DNA of 64,000 nt from Alphaproteobacteria bacterium (GTDB lineage: Bacteria; Pseudomonadota; Alphaproteobacteria; Micropepsales; Micropepsaceae). Every line of letters begins with the position of its first letter. Position 1 is the stretch's first letter. The stretch spans positions 62,001 to 126,000 of the forward strand of contig WGNU01000006.1 of the NCBI GenBank assembly GCA_016124385.1, read 5' to 3'. This document shows positions 17,752-25,813 of this stretch, piece by piece. A program made the position numbers and the translations under genes. The notes below the pieces were generated by a model, which saw only the letters and a list, made by a program, of their open reading frames with translations, was not told the DNA's origin and searched no databases.

Positions 17752-18030
17752 GTGGCCTTCTTGGACACGGAGTCGATTGCGTCGTTCGAGGCGCAGGCGC
17801 GCGATGGCAATGCCAGCGCGCTCTACACCCTCGGCATGGCGTATTCGACGGGGCAGGGCGTGCCGGTCGACTATGTCTCGGCGCATAAGTTCTTCAATCT
17901 CGCGGCGCTCAAAGGCAGCGTCGAAGCGCGCGACATGCGCAAAGAGATCTCGAAGGAAATGACGGCCGAGGAAATCGCCGAGGCGCAGCGCCTCGCGCGG
18001 CAATGGCTGAGCTCGAGCACGATCCACTGA
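17752..18030 (+). CDS. Sel1-repeat protein (92 aa)
   Basis: A small helical-repeat protein. GNASALYTLGMAYSTGQGVPVDYVSAHKFFNLAALKGS is one complete Sel1-like repeat with its GxGVPxD turn, and the following segment EARDMRKEISKEMTAEEIAEAQRLARQW completes the fold. The GTG at 17752 is chosen because GGGAGG lies 8 bases upstream and the frame before it is not protein-like. That ribosome-binding site can pair with an upstream TCCTCC to form a weak hairpin. Sel1 proteins usually act as adaptors; the partner is unknown. Confidence 0.8.
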   Translation: MAFLDTESIASFEAQARDGNASALYTLGMAYSTGQGVPVDYVSAHKFFNLAALKGSVEARDMRKEISKEMTAEEIAEAQRLARQWLSSSTIH

Positions 18031-18110
18031 CGCGGCGGCCGGGCGCGGCCTGACCGGCCGCGCTTGAAGCGCGCCTGCCTTTCGCTAGACTCGGCGATCG
18101 GGAGGAGCGC

Positions 18111-18914
18111 ATGCCTGGACAAACGCGAACGAGCGGAACGCGCGCCCTTGGCCTTTCGCGCTCCGGCAGCGTTCTCACCTTGACCCTGCAACGGCCCGAG
18201 GCCTCCAACGCCGTCAACGCGGAGATGCGCGCCATGCTGCTGGGCGCGCTGCGCGAGGCGAAGGCGGACCCCAGCCTGCGCGCGCTCGTGCTGACGGGCG
18301 CGGGCGATGACGTGTTCTCAACGGGGCTCGATCTTCCCGAGCTTGCGGTCTCGACGCCCGCCGAGGGCCATCAGATCGTCGAGGAGCTGCGCGCGGTGCA
18401 TCTGGCGCTGATGGCGCTCGACATTCCAACGATCGCCGTCATCAAGGGCGCATGCATCGGCGCGGGACTGGAGCTCGCGCTCCACTGCGATCTCCGGTTC
18501 GCGCGGAACGATGCACGTTTCGCCTCGCCGGGCGTGACGGTCGGGATCGTTCCGGGCGGCGGATCGATCCTGCGCTTGCAGCAGCTGATCGGCGCGGGCG
18601 CCGCGCAGGCGCTGCTGCTGACGGGCAGCGTCATCAACGCGGAGCGCGCGTTCCTGATCGGGCTCGTGACGAACGTCATCGCGCCGGGCGCGTTCGACGA
18701 GGCGGTCGCCGAGTTCGCGGGGTATCTCGCGATGCTGCCGCCCGTCGCGGTGCGCGAGCTGAAGCGCCTGCTGCGCTCCTCGAGCCACCGCGACGGCGAT
18801 GCGCTCGCGCTCGAAAGCGCCGAGGCGATGGCGCGCTGTCTTGCCGAAGAAGAAGCGATCGAGCGGCTGCGCGCGATGTTCGTGGGCGCCGGGCCGGACA
18901 CGACCGTCCACTAG
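18111..18914 (+). CDS. Enoyl-CoA hydratase/isomerase-family protein with one catalytic acid missing
   Basis: The 267-residue crotonase-fold protein has a GGGAGGAG ribosome-binding site. The first oxyanion loop region (GAGDDVFSTGLDL) and GAGLELALHCD, holding the first catalytic Glu, are present. The second catalytic Glu, normally in a PEITLGIIPG motif, is replaced by Gly in SPGVTVGIVPG. It may therefore catalyse isomerisation or another crotonase reaction in place of hydration. It stands alone, convergent with the lytic transglycosylase gene 21 bp away. The exact substrate is unknown. Confidence 0.85.
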   Translation: MPGQTRTSGTRALGLSRSGSVLTLTLQRPEASNAVNAEMRAMLLGALREAKADPSLRALVLTGAGDDVFSTGLDLPELAVSTPAEGHQIVEELRAVHLALMALDIPTIAVIKGACIGAGLELALHCDLRFARNDARFASPGVTVGIVPGGGSILRLQQLIGAGAAQALLLTGSVINAERAFLIGLVTNVIAPGAFDEAVAEFAGYLAMLPPVAVRELKRLLRSSSHRDGDALALESAEAMARCLAEEEAIERLRAMFVGAGPDTTVH

Positions 18915-18935
18915 CTCATCTCAGAAATGCGCCCG

Positions 18936-21209
18936 CTAGGGCTCTTCGCTCGCGACCCTGCGGGGCGCGTCGAGTGCGGCGCCGCGCGGATTGGGGCGCG
19001 GCGTCGCCGCCGGCGCCGGCATCGGAGCGGGGATCGGCGCTGGAGCCGTCTGCGTTTCGGTGGCGGCGGCCTCGTCGATCCCTTGCGCCTCGATGCGGCG
19101 CGGGCTCGGGCGCGGCACCACGAGCGGGCCGTCGGCATGGCTGCCGGCGATCCCTTCGATCAGCGGGCGGTGCGTCGGGCGCGGAAGGCCCGTGCGAATG
19201 ACGGACGGCGCCGGCGGCGCGGCGGACGCGCGCCAGAGATCGGTGACGGTGCCGAGCGGCACCGGGCGGCCCGCCAAACGTTGGCGATAGACCTGCGTGT
19301 TCTCCAGCACGCGCTGGACATAGTTGCGCGTCTCGCTGATGGGGATCTTCTCGATCCAGTCGATGGGATCGATGCCGGCGGAACGCGGATCGCCGTAGGT
19401 TGAGATCCATTGCCGCACGCGCCCGCCGCCCGCGTTGTAGGCGGCGATCGAAAGAATGTAGGAGCCGTTATAGCTGCGCAGCAGGTCCGAGAGATGGGCC
19501 ATGCCGATCGACATGTTGTAGTCGGTGTCGCCGAGGAGGCGGTCCTTCGCGTAGCGCAGGCCGTGCGCGCGGGCCGTCGCTTGCGCGGTCTTCGGCATCA
19601 GCTGCATCAGGCCGCGCGCGCCCGCGGGGCTGACGGCATTGGGGTCGAACTCGCTCTCCTGGCGTGAGAGGCCGAGGACGAGCGCGGCCTCGGGCGCGCT
19701 GCCCCGGCCGTTGTAGCGGGGGACGTCCACGACCGGATAGGCGTGCACCATCAGCGGCACCTGTTTCTGCAGCGCACGCTTGGCGACGCGCAGCGCCAGA
19801 TTCGCGTACCCCTCCTCGCGCAAGAGTGTCGCGAGCAGCGCATAGGTCGGCGCGTCGGTCGCGATATCGGCGAAATGGAGCGCGAAGATGCGCAAATACC
19901 GCTCATCGTTGATGGCGGCGAGGAAGCGGACGGCGCGCGTCATGTCGTGCGCCTCGAACGCCGTGCGCGCGGCCTTGGTGTCGACCTGGCCGCTGGGGAG
20001 CGAGAGCTGCGCCTGCGGCGAGAGCGCGGCGAGGGCGAGCTGGCCGTAGAAGGTTTCGCCGAACCCGGCGGCGGCTTGGTAATGCGCGGTCGCTTCCGCC
20101 GGGCGGCCCGCCTTTTCTGCCGTGCGGCCGAGCCAGTAATTCGCGCGGGCGAGCGAGATCGGATAGTTCACGCCCTCGCGCAGCGCCGCGAAATGTTTGG
20201 CCGCGGCGGCCGTGTTGTTGAGGAAGCGAAGCGCCAGCCAGCCGGCGAGGAACTCCGCCTCCGCGTAGGCAACGCCCGAGCCTGCCTTCATGCCGTGGTT
20301 GGCGACCATCAGATAGGCCTTGTCGTAGAGGCCGACCTCGATCGCATTGCGCGCCTGGATATGGCGTTCCTGCCAGAACGCCTCGGCGCCCGAGGGGTTG
20401 GGCAGGCTCGACGGCGCGCTTAGGAGCAGCGGCCAAGCCTCGCGGTCGCGCCCTTTGAGGCGATTCCAGCGCGCCTCTTCAAAAAGGAGACCCGCATCGC
20501 CGCGCAGCGTTGCGGGCAGCCCCGACAGCGTGCGCTCGACCGTCGGCAGGTTGCGCGCCACCTCGATCCGCGTCTTGACGAGGGTGACCGTCTGGCCGTC
20601 CAGCACGGTCAGCATGCGCTGGGCGGCGCTGCGCTGTTCGTCGAAGAGCAGGCGGTCGGCGCGCAGGCGGTTGATGGCGGGGGTGAGGAGCGGGCGGTGC
20701 GACGCTAGGATCGCCGTTTCCTGCGCGGGCGTGAAATCGCCCTCGATCCAGGCTTCCTGAACGAGGCGCGAGCCGTAGTCGCTGTTCCCCTTCGACAGGT
20801 GTGCTTCGCCGAGGCGCAGCTTCCCCATCGCCGATTCGGGCGCATTGCCGGCGAACCAGGCGATCACCTCATCGGGCGACCAGGATGTCGGGAGCACTGC
20901 CTCGGCCCGGCGGCGCAGCGTCACGCGCTGCGGCCAGGCGGTGTTCTCGCGCCAGAAGCGGTCGATCTGATCGAAGCTCGCGCCCGAGCCCTCGATGGTG
21001 GCCATGCGCCATTCGACGAGGCGGCGGGCGACGCTGTCGTTCATCTGGGCGGCGAAGCTGCGCGCGGCGCTGAAATCGGCCTTGTCGATCGCTTGATAGG
21101 CCTGGCGCAGGCGCGTCGTGTCGCTGGTCGCGGCCGCGGCAGGCGACGCCCCGTCGCCGAGAACGGCAAAGAGCAATGCTCCCACGATAGGCCACGCCCT
21201 GCTCAGCAC
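18936..21209 (-). CDS. slt: Soluble lytic murein transglycosylase
   Basis: A periplasmic enzyme that cleaves peptidoglycan between MurNAc and GlcNAc with formation of 1,6-anhydro ends. The 757 residues begin with a signal peptide (MLSRAWPIVGALLF...ASPAAAA), followed by a long helical superhelix (U/L domain) and the C-terminal SLT domain with the catalytic Glu in GLSRQESEFDPNAVS, GLMQLMP and IAAYNAG motifs. A Pro/Ala-rich tail of about 100 residues ends the protein. It is divergent from dapA. Confidence 0.94.
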   Translation of the reverse strand: MLSRAWPIVGALLFAVLGDGASPAAAATSDTTRLRQAYQAIDKADFSAARSFAAQMNDSVARRLVEWRMATIEGSGASFDQIDRFWRENTAWPQRVTLRRRAEAVLPTSWSPDEVIAWFAGNAPESAMGKLRLGEAHLSKGNSDYGSRLVQEAWIEGDFTPAQETAILASHRPLLTPAINRLRADRLLFDEQRSAAQRMLTVLDGQTVTLVKTRIEVARNLPTVERTLSGLPATLRGDAGLLFEEARWNRLKGRDREAWPLLLSAPSSLPNPSGAEAFWQERHIQARNAIEVGLYDKAYLMVANHGMKAGSGVAYAEAEFLAGWLALRFLNNTAAAAKHFAALREGVNYPISLARANYWLGRTAEKAGRPAEATAHYQAAAGFGETFYGQLALAALSPQAQLSLPSGQVDTKAARTAFEAHDMTRAVRFLAAINDERYLRIFALHFADIATDAPTYALLATLLREEGYANLALRVAKRALQKQVPLMVHAYPVVDVPRYNGRGSAPEAALVLGLSRQESEFDPNAVSPAGARGLMQLMPKTAQATARAHGLRYAKDRLLGDTDYNMSIGMAHLSDLLRSYNGSYILSIAAYNAGGGRVRQWISTYGDPRSAGIDPIDWIEKIPISETRNYVQRVLENTQVYRQRLAGRPVPLGTVTDLWRASAAPPAPSVIRTGLPRPTHRPLIEGIAGSHADGPLVVPRPSPRRIEAQGIDEAAATETQTAPAPIPAPMPAPAATPRPNPRGAALDAPRRVASEEP

Positions 21210-21432
21210 GTCTTTCGAACCTCTGCCACTGCCGGATGAGTCGCGCGTTGCGCGGCCCCGACCCTACGGTCTGAGGCGGCTCGAACGCTAGAGTACCGCC
21301 GTCACACAAGCCTGTTTGTTACCGTTCTGCGATGCTCCTTGCTTCACAATTTGCGCGGCCGAGCCTAAGGTCTCGTTAAATAAATACGCCACGCCACGCC
21401 GCGCGGCCGCCGCGCATGCAGGTTATCCCCCC

Positions 21433-22329
21433 ATGGGCTTTCTGCCCCACGCCATCAAGGGCTCTATCACCGCACTCATTACTCCTTTCCGTGACGGCAA
21501 GGTTGACGAGGGGGCGTTCGAAAAACTGATCGAATGGCAGATCGCGGAAGGCACCAACGGGCTGGTGCCGGCCGGGACCACTGGCGAGAGCCCGACGCTC
21601 AGCCACGAAGAGCACCGGCGCGTCATTTCCATGGCCGTGCGAATCGCCAATGGGCGGGTGCCGGTGATCGCGGGCACGGGCTCGAACGCGACGCAGGAAG
21701 CGATCTCGCTCACGCGCCACGCCAAGGACACCGGCGCCGATGCTGCGCTGGTCGTCACGCCCTATTACAACCGGCCGAGCCAGGAAGGTCTCTTCGGGCA
21801 CTTCCGCGCGATCGCCGAGGCGGTGGATCTGCCCATCTTCATCTACAACATCCCCGCGCGCAGCGCCGTGGACATGTCGGTCGAGACGATGGCGCGTCTC
21901 GGCAAGCTGCCGAACATCGTGGGCGTGAAGGACGCGACCGCCAATCTGGCGCGCGCCAGCCAGCAGCGCGCGGCGATCGGGCGGGATTTCGTCCAGCTCT
22001 CGGGCGAGGACGCGACAGCCTTGGGCTTCATGGCGCATGGCGGGCGGGGCTGTATTTCCGTCACCTCGAACATCGCGCCCAAGCTCTGCTCGCTGTTCCA
22101 GGATGCGTGCCTCACGGGCGACTATGGCGCGGCGCTCGCCATTCAAGATGCGCTGATGCCGCTGCATGATGCACTGTTCTGCGAGGCGAGCCCGGGACCG
22201 GTGAAATTCGCCGCGAGCCTGCTGGGCCTGTGCGAGCCGACGACCCGGCTGCCGCTCGCCCCGATCGCTGAAAGCTCCAAGACGAAAGTGCGCGCGGCTC
22301 TGCAGCATGCCGGGCTGCTCACCGGCTAG
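21433..22329 (+). CDS. dapA: 4-hydroxy-tetrahydrodipicolinate synthase
   Basis: Condenses pyruvate with aspartate semialdehyde for lysine and diaminopimelate synthesis. The 298 residues show [20 protein letters not shown] with the catalytic Tyr, IYNIPARS, and the Schiff-base Lys in [11 protein letters not shown]. The ATG at 21433 ([15 protein letters not shown]) is the conserved start; the frame upstream is open but not homologous. It is followed after 5 bp by smpB, a common alphaproteobacterial pairing. Confidence 0.96.
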   Translation: MGFLPHAIKGSITALITPFRDGKVDEGAFEKLIEWQIAEGTNGLVPAGTTGESPTLSHEEHRRVISMAVRIANGRVPVIAGTGSNATQEAISLTRHAKDTGADAALVVTPYYNRPSQEGLFGHFRAIAEAVDLPIFIYNIPARSAVDMSVETMARLGKLPNIVGVKDATANLARASQQRAAIGRDFVQLSGEDATALGFMAHGGRGCISVTSNIAPKLCSLFQDACLTGDYGAALAIQDALMPLHDALFCEASPGPVKFAASLLGLCEPTTRLPLAPIAESSKTKVRAALQHAGLLTG

Positions 22330-22334
22330 ACGCG

Positions 22335-22811
22335 ATGGCCAAGGCAAAAGCGGAACCAGCGATCCGCGTCGTCGCGGAGAACCGCAAGGCGCGCCACGCC
22401 TATGCGATAGAGGATTCGCTCGAGGCGGGGATCGTGCTCACCGGAACGGAGGTGAAGGCGCTGCGCGTCGGCCAGGCGATGATCGCGGAATCCTACGCGC
22501 AGACGAAAGGCGGGGAGGTCACGCTCATCAACGCCTATATCCCCGAATACGGCTCGGGCAACCGGTTCAACCACGAGCCGCGTCGGCCGCGCCGGCTGCT
22601 GCTCCATCGACGCCAGATTGACCGGCTGTCGCAAGCCGTTCAGCGCGATGGGATGACGGTCATCCCCTTAAAGCTCTACTTTAACGAGAAGGGGATCGCC
22701 AAGCTCCAGCTCGGCCTTGCGCGCGGCAAGAAGCTGCACGACAAACGCGAGAGCGAGAAGGCCCGCGACTGGGCGCGGGACAAGGCGCGGCTGATGCGGA
22801 ACAAGGGGTAG
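22335..22811 (+). CDS. smpB: SsrA-binding protein SmpB
   Basis: The 158-residue partner of tmRNA in trans-translation (rescue of stalled ribosomes). The motifs [47 protein letters not shown] and the basic C-terminal tail [15 protein letters not shown] are those of the family. It lies directly between dapA and a molybdopterin enzyme gene on the same strand, with gaps of 5 and 2 bp, so the three are likely co-transcribed. Confidence 0.96.
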   Translation: MAKAKAEPAIRVVAENRKARHAYAIEDSLEAGIVLTGTEVKALRVGQAMIAESYAQTKGGEVTLINAYIPEYGSGNRFNHEPRRPRRLLLHRRQIDRLSQAVQRDGMTVIPLKLYFNEKGIAKLQLGLARGKKLHDKRESEKARDWARDKARLMRNKG

Positions 22812-22813
22812 GC

Positions 22814-23467
22814 ATGGCAGACGACCGCGAAAAGCTGATCCGCACGAAGCAGGCCTGGGCGCAGGCCGGACGGCTTTTGACCGGGCGGCCGGATCTCGGC
22901 CACGTCAACCGGCTGCCGCCAGGGCAGCGCGAGACGAAGAATTGGCCCGTCCTCGACCTCGGCGTTCAACCTCACGTGCCGCTTGAAGATTGGACGCTGG
23001 ATATCGATGGGCTCATCGAGAATCCCGTTCATTGGCGCTGGGCGGATTTCATGGGCCAGCCGCAAGTCGACATGGTGTCGGACATTCACTGTGTGACCGC
23101 GTGGAGCCGCTACGACAATCACTGGCGGGGCGTCTCGGCGGCGCATCTCATCAGCCTCGTGAAGCCCAAGCCCGAGGCGCGGCACGTCATCTTCATCGCG
23201 TCCGACGGCTATACGACCAACGTGGCGCTCACCGTCTTTGCGGAGGCGAATGTGCTCCTCGCCACGCATTGGGAGGGCGAGCCCCTCACGCGCGAGCATG
23301 GCGGGCCGGTGCGGGTCGTCATTCCGGACTGGTATTTCTGGAAGAGCGCGAAATGGGTGAACCGGATCAGCTTCCTTGCCGAGGACGCGCCCGGCTTCTG
23401 GGAAGTCCGCGGCTATCACAACGAGGGCGATCCCTGGCGCGAGCAGCGCTATTCCGGGGACGCGTAA
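22814..23467 (+). CDS. Sulfite oxidase-like molybdopterin oxidoreductase, cytoplasmic
   Basis: The 217 residues make up one oxidoreductase-molybdopterin-binding domain, with DIHCVTAWSRYDN holding the Cys that binds molybdenum, and VVIPDWYFWKSAKWVNRI near the end. Unlike the periplasmic MsrP/YedY type there is no Tat or Sec signal, so it should act in the cytoplasm. This short archaeal/bacterial sulfite-oxidase-like class has no settled substrate. It starts 2 bp after smpB and converges on the uracil-DNA glycosylase gene. Confidence 0.88.
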   Translation: MADDREKLIRTKQAWAQAGRLLTGRPDLGHVNRLPPGQRETKNWPVLDLGVQPHVPLEDWTLDIDGLIENPVHWRWADFMGQPQVDMVSDIHCVTAWSRYDNHWRGVSAAHLISLVKPKPEARHVIFIASDGYTTNVALTVFAEANVLLATHWEGEPLTREHGGPVRVVIPDWYFWKSAKWVNRISFLAEDAPGFWEVRGYHNEGDPWREQRYSGDA

Positions 23468-23482
23468 GGCGCCGCGCTTTCA

Positions 23483-24124
23483 TTAGCGTGACGAATCAAG
23501 ATCGTCCGTAATCGCCTTGAAAACGCTTCGAAACATCGCGGGCGTCAGCTTGCGCGTGTTGGTGTTGTAGCGCGAGCAGTGAAAACTGTCATAGAGCGTG
23601 AGGCCCGCGCCCAGCTCATGCCGTGCGCCGTGCGTGAAAGGCATCTCGGCGAGGCGGATGGCCTTCGCGCGCAGCACGCTGTCATGCGCGATCCGGCCGA
23701 GCGCCAGGATGGCGCGAAGGCGCGGCATCGCGGCGATTTCATCGATCAGGAACGGCCGGCAGGCCGCGATCTCGGCCGGGGTGGGCTTGTTCTCGGGCGG
23801 CGCGCAGCGGACCGCATTGGTGATGCGGCAGCGCGTGAGGGTCATCCCATCATTGAGGGACGCCCCGTAAGGGCCTTTTCCCAAGCCGAATTCAAGGATC
23901 GTCGGATAAAGGAGCTCGCCCGCGTCATCGCCGGTGAAGGGGCGCCCGGTGCGGTTCGCGCCCATGCGGCCGGGGGCGAGCCCGACGATGAGGAGCGGCG
24001 CCTCGATCGGCCCGAAGCTCGGCACCGCGCCGTTGAAGCCGCCCGCGATTTCATCGGCGTTGCGGGCGCGGTAAGCAACGAGCCGGGGGCAGCGCGGGCA
24101 GGCTCTATCGGGTCCGGCGCTCAA
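23483..24124 (-). CDS. Uracil-DNA glycosylase, family 5 (UDGb)
   Basis: Removes uracil (and in this family also deaminated purines) from DNA. The 213 residues contain iron-sulfur cysteines (CPRC near the start, CRITNAVRC), motif 1 GLAPGRMGANRTGRPFTGD, where the usual catalytic Asp is absent as typical for UDGb, and motif 2 HCSRYNTNTRKLT. Translation seems to begin at TTG 24124, overlapping the TGA of the NYN gene; no ATG or GTG is available in frame nearby. The pairing with a NYN nuclease-like gene is notable. Confidence 0.9.
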   Translation of the reverse strand: MSAGPDRACPRCPRLVAYRARNADEIAGGFNGAVPSFGPIEAPLLIVGLAPGRMGANRTGRPFTGDDAGELLYPTILEFGLGKGPYGASLNDGMTLTRCRITNAVRCAPPENKPTPAEIAACRPFLIDEIAAMPRLRAILALGRIAHDSVLRAKAIRLAEMPFTHGARHELGAGLTLYDSFHCSRYNTNTRKLTPAMFRSVFKAITDDLDSSR

Positions 24125-24705
24125 TCGTCGAGATCATCGTCGTCGGCAACATCGGCGCGCACGCTCTGCCGCGCGCTCGGGTCTCTTGCGAGGTAGGGGC
24201 GCAGATCGTCCAGCTCGATGAAATTGTCGGCCTGGCGGCGCAGCTCGTCCGCGATGAGGGGCGGGCTCGGGCGGATGGTGGAGACGATGCTCACCCGGCG
24301 GCCCTTGCGCTGGAGCGCCTCGACCAAGCGGCGGAAATCGCCGTCGCCCGAGAAAATGATAAGATGATCAACATGATCGGCCATTTCCATCGCGTCAATT
24401 GCGAGCTCGATGTCCATGTTGCCCTTGACGCGGCGCCGCCCCATCGCGTCGGTGAATTCCTTCAGGGGCTTCGTCACCATCTGATAGCCGTTGTAGTCGA
24501 GCCAGTCGGTCAGGGGGCGGAGCGGCGAGTAATCCTCCCCTTCGGCCAGGGCGGTGTAGTAGAAGGCGCGCACGAGCACGCCGCGCTTGCCGAACTCGAC
24601 CAGCAATTTACGGTAATCGATGTCAAAGCCCAATGCCTTGGCCGCGCCGTAAAGGTTTGCGCCATCGATAAAAATGGCCATCCGCTCCTGAGGGTAAAAA
24701 CGCAT
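24121..24705 (-). CDS. NYN-domain (LabA/DUF88-like) protein
   Basis: A PIN-like NYN domain of about 160 residues with the metal-binding acidic motifs MAIFIDGANLYG, GNMDIELAIDA and IFSGDGDFRRLV, characteristic of the LabA/DUF88 RNase-like family. An acidic tail (DVADDDDLDD) ends the protein. The ATG at 24705 (MRFYPQERMA) is preferred, with GGAG 11 bases upstream; a GTG at 24717 is possible. It is likely a metal-dependent RNase or RNA-binding protein. It is coupled to the UDGb gene by a 4-bp overlap. Confidence 0.88.
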   Translation of the reverse strand: MRFYPQERMAIFIDGANLYGAAKALGFDIDYRKLLVEFGKRGVLVRAFYYTALAEGEDYSPLRPLTDWLDYNGYQMVTKPLKEFTDAMGRRRVKGNMDIELAIDAMEMADHVDHLIIFSGDGDFRRLVEALQRKGRRVSIVSTIRPSPPLIADELRRQADNFIELDDLRPYLARDPSARQSVRADVADDDDLDD

Positions 24706-24819
24706 TTCGGGGTACACTCCACTATGTCATTTGGGTCTATGGCACGGCCGCCCTTGGTTGCGGGGGCCGATGGGGCAATCTAGTGCGAGTCGGCGCCGGG
24801 CGCAGAGCGGGCGGGCGCG

Positions 24820-25338
24820 ATGATCCTGATCGCGCTTGGCGCCAATCTGGCCTCGCGCGCCGGGCCGCCTCTGGCGACGCTTCAGGCGGCGCTCAGGCGG
24901 CTTCCCGAGCATGGGATCGCGGTCGCCGCCTGTTCGCCCTTCTATCAAAGCGCGCCGGTGCCGGCGAGCGATCAGCCAGCCTTCGTGAACGCGGTCGCGC
25001 GCGTCGAAACGACGCTCCCGCCGGAGGGCTGCCTTGCCGCGCTGCTGGCGGTCGAGCGGGAATTCGGGCGCGAGCGGCGGGCCCGCTGGGCGGCGCGGAC
25101 GCTCGATCTCGATCTCATCGACCATGAGGGCCGGGTGCTTCAGGCGCCGGGCCTCACGCTCCCCCATCCCGAGGCCAAACGCCGCGCGTTCGTGCTCGTG
25201 CCTTTGCGCGATGTTGCGCCTGACTGGCGGGACCCGGTGAGCGGGGTGGGGATTGCGGCGTTGATCGAGGCCCTGCCGGCCGAAACGCGGCGCCCGCCCG
25301 CCCTTGCGATCCTCAAGGGGGAGGCTTATCCTATCTAA
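24820..25338 (+). CDS. folK: 2-amino-4-hydroxy-6-hydroxymethyldihydropteridine pyrophosphokinase
   Basis: Transfers pyrophosphate from ATP to hydroxymethyl-dihydropterin in folate synthesis. The 172 residues show the HPPK pattern: [40 protein letters not shown], the signature [12 protein letters not shown] and [16 protein letters not shown]. No folP or folB gene is adjacent, so folK stands apart here. It is followed by rpoZ after 29 bp, a gene order (folK-rpoZ-rsh) common in alphaproteobacteria. Confidence 0.95.
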   Translation: MILIALGANLASRAGPPLATLQAALRRLPEHGIAVAACSPFYQSAPVPASDQPAFVNAVARVETTLPPEGCLAALLAVEREFGRERRARWAARTLDLDLIDHEGRVLQAPGLTLPHPEAKRRAFVLVPLRDVAPDWRDPVSGVGIAALIEALPAETRRPPALAILKGEAYPI

Positions 25339-25367
25339 TTCCCCCGCCCCCTGGTCCGGAGAACTCG

Positions 25368-25751
25368 ATGGCGCGCGTCACCGTTGAAGATTGCGTTGAT
25401 AAGGTCCCCAACCGCTTCGAGCTGGTGCTGCTCTCGGCGCATCGGGCCCGCGCGATGTCGGCCGGCGCGCAGCCGCTCGTCGAGCGCGATAACGACAAGG
25501 CGCCGGTGATGGCGCTGCGCGAGATCGCCTCGCAAAAGCTCGACCGCGAAACTCTCCGGGACGATTTCGTCGCGAGCCTGCAACGTCACGCCCTTATTGA
25601 AGAAGTGCCGGGCCTGTCGCCGCTGGCGGCCGAGACCGAAGACGTGATCGATGAAACCCCGGTGTCGGAGGAAGAGTTCCTGCGCGCGGTCAGCGTCGAG
25701 ACCGAGCGGCGCGAGGAGCCGGACGATGACATCGGCGACGGAGATCTCTAG
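25368..25751 (+). CDS. rpoZ: RNA polymerase omega subunit
   Basis: The small RNA polymerase subunit that clamps the beta' chain and takes part in ppGpp sensing. The 127 residues begin [28 protein letters not shown] with the conserved NRFELV and ALREIA motifs; the acidic C-terminal half is longer than in E. coli, as usual for alphaproteobacteria. GGAG precedes the ATG. It lies directly upstream of rsh, which makes the alarmone. Confidence 0.96.
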   Translation: MARVTVEDCVDKVPNRFELVLLSAHRARAMSAGAQPLVERDNDKAPVMALREIASQKLDRETLRDDFVASLQRHALIEEVPGLSPLAAETEDVIDETPVSEEEFLRAVSVETERREEPDDDIGDGDL

Positions 25752-25813
25752 CCGATCGATCATGCGGCTCGCAGCGTTCCCGTCCACCCTCTAGCGCGCG
25801 CCGGAGGCCGCGC

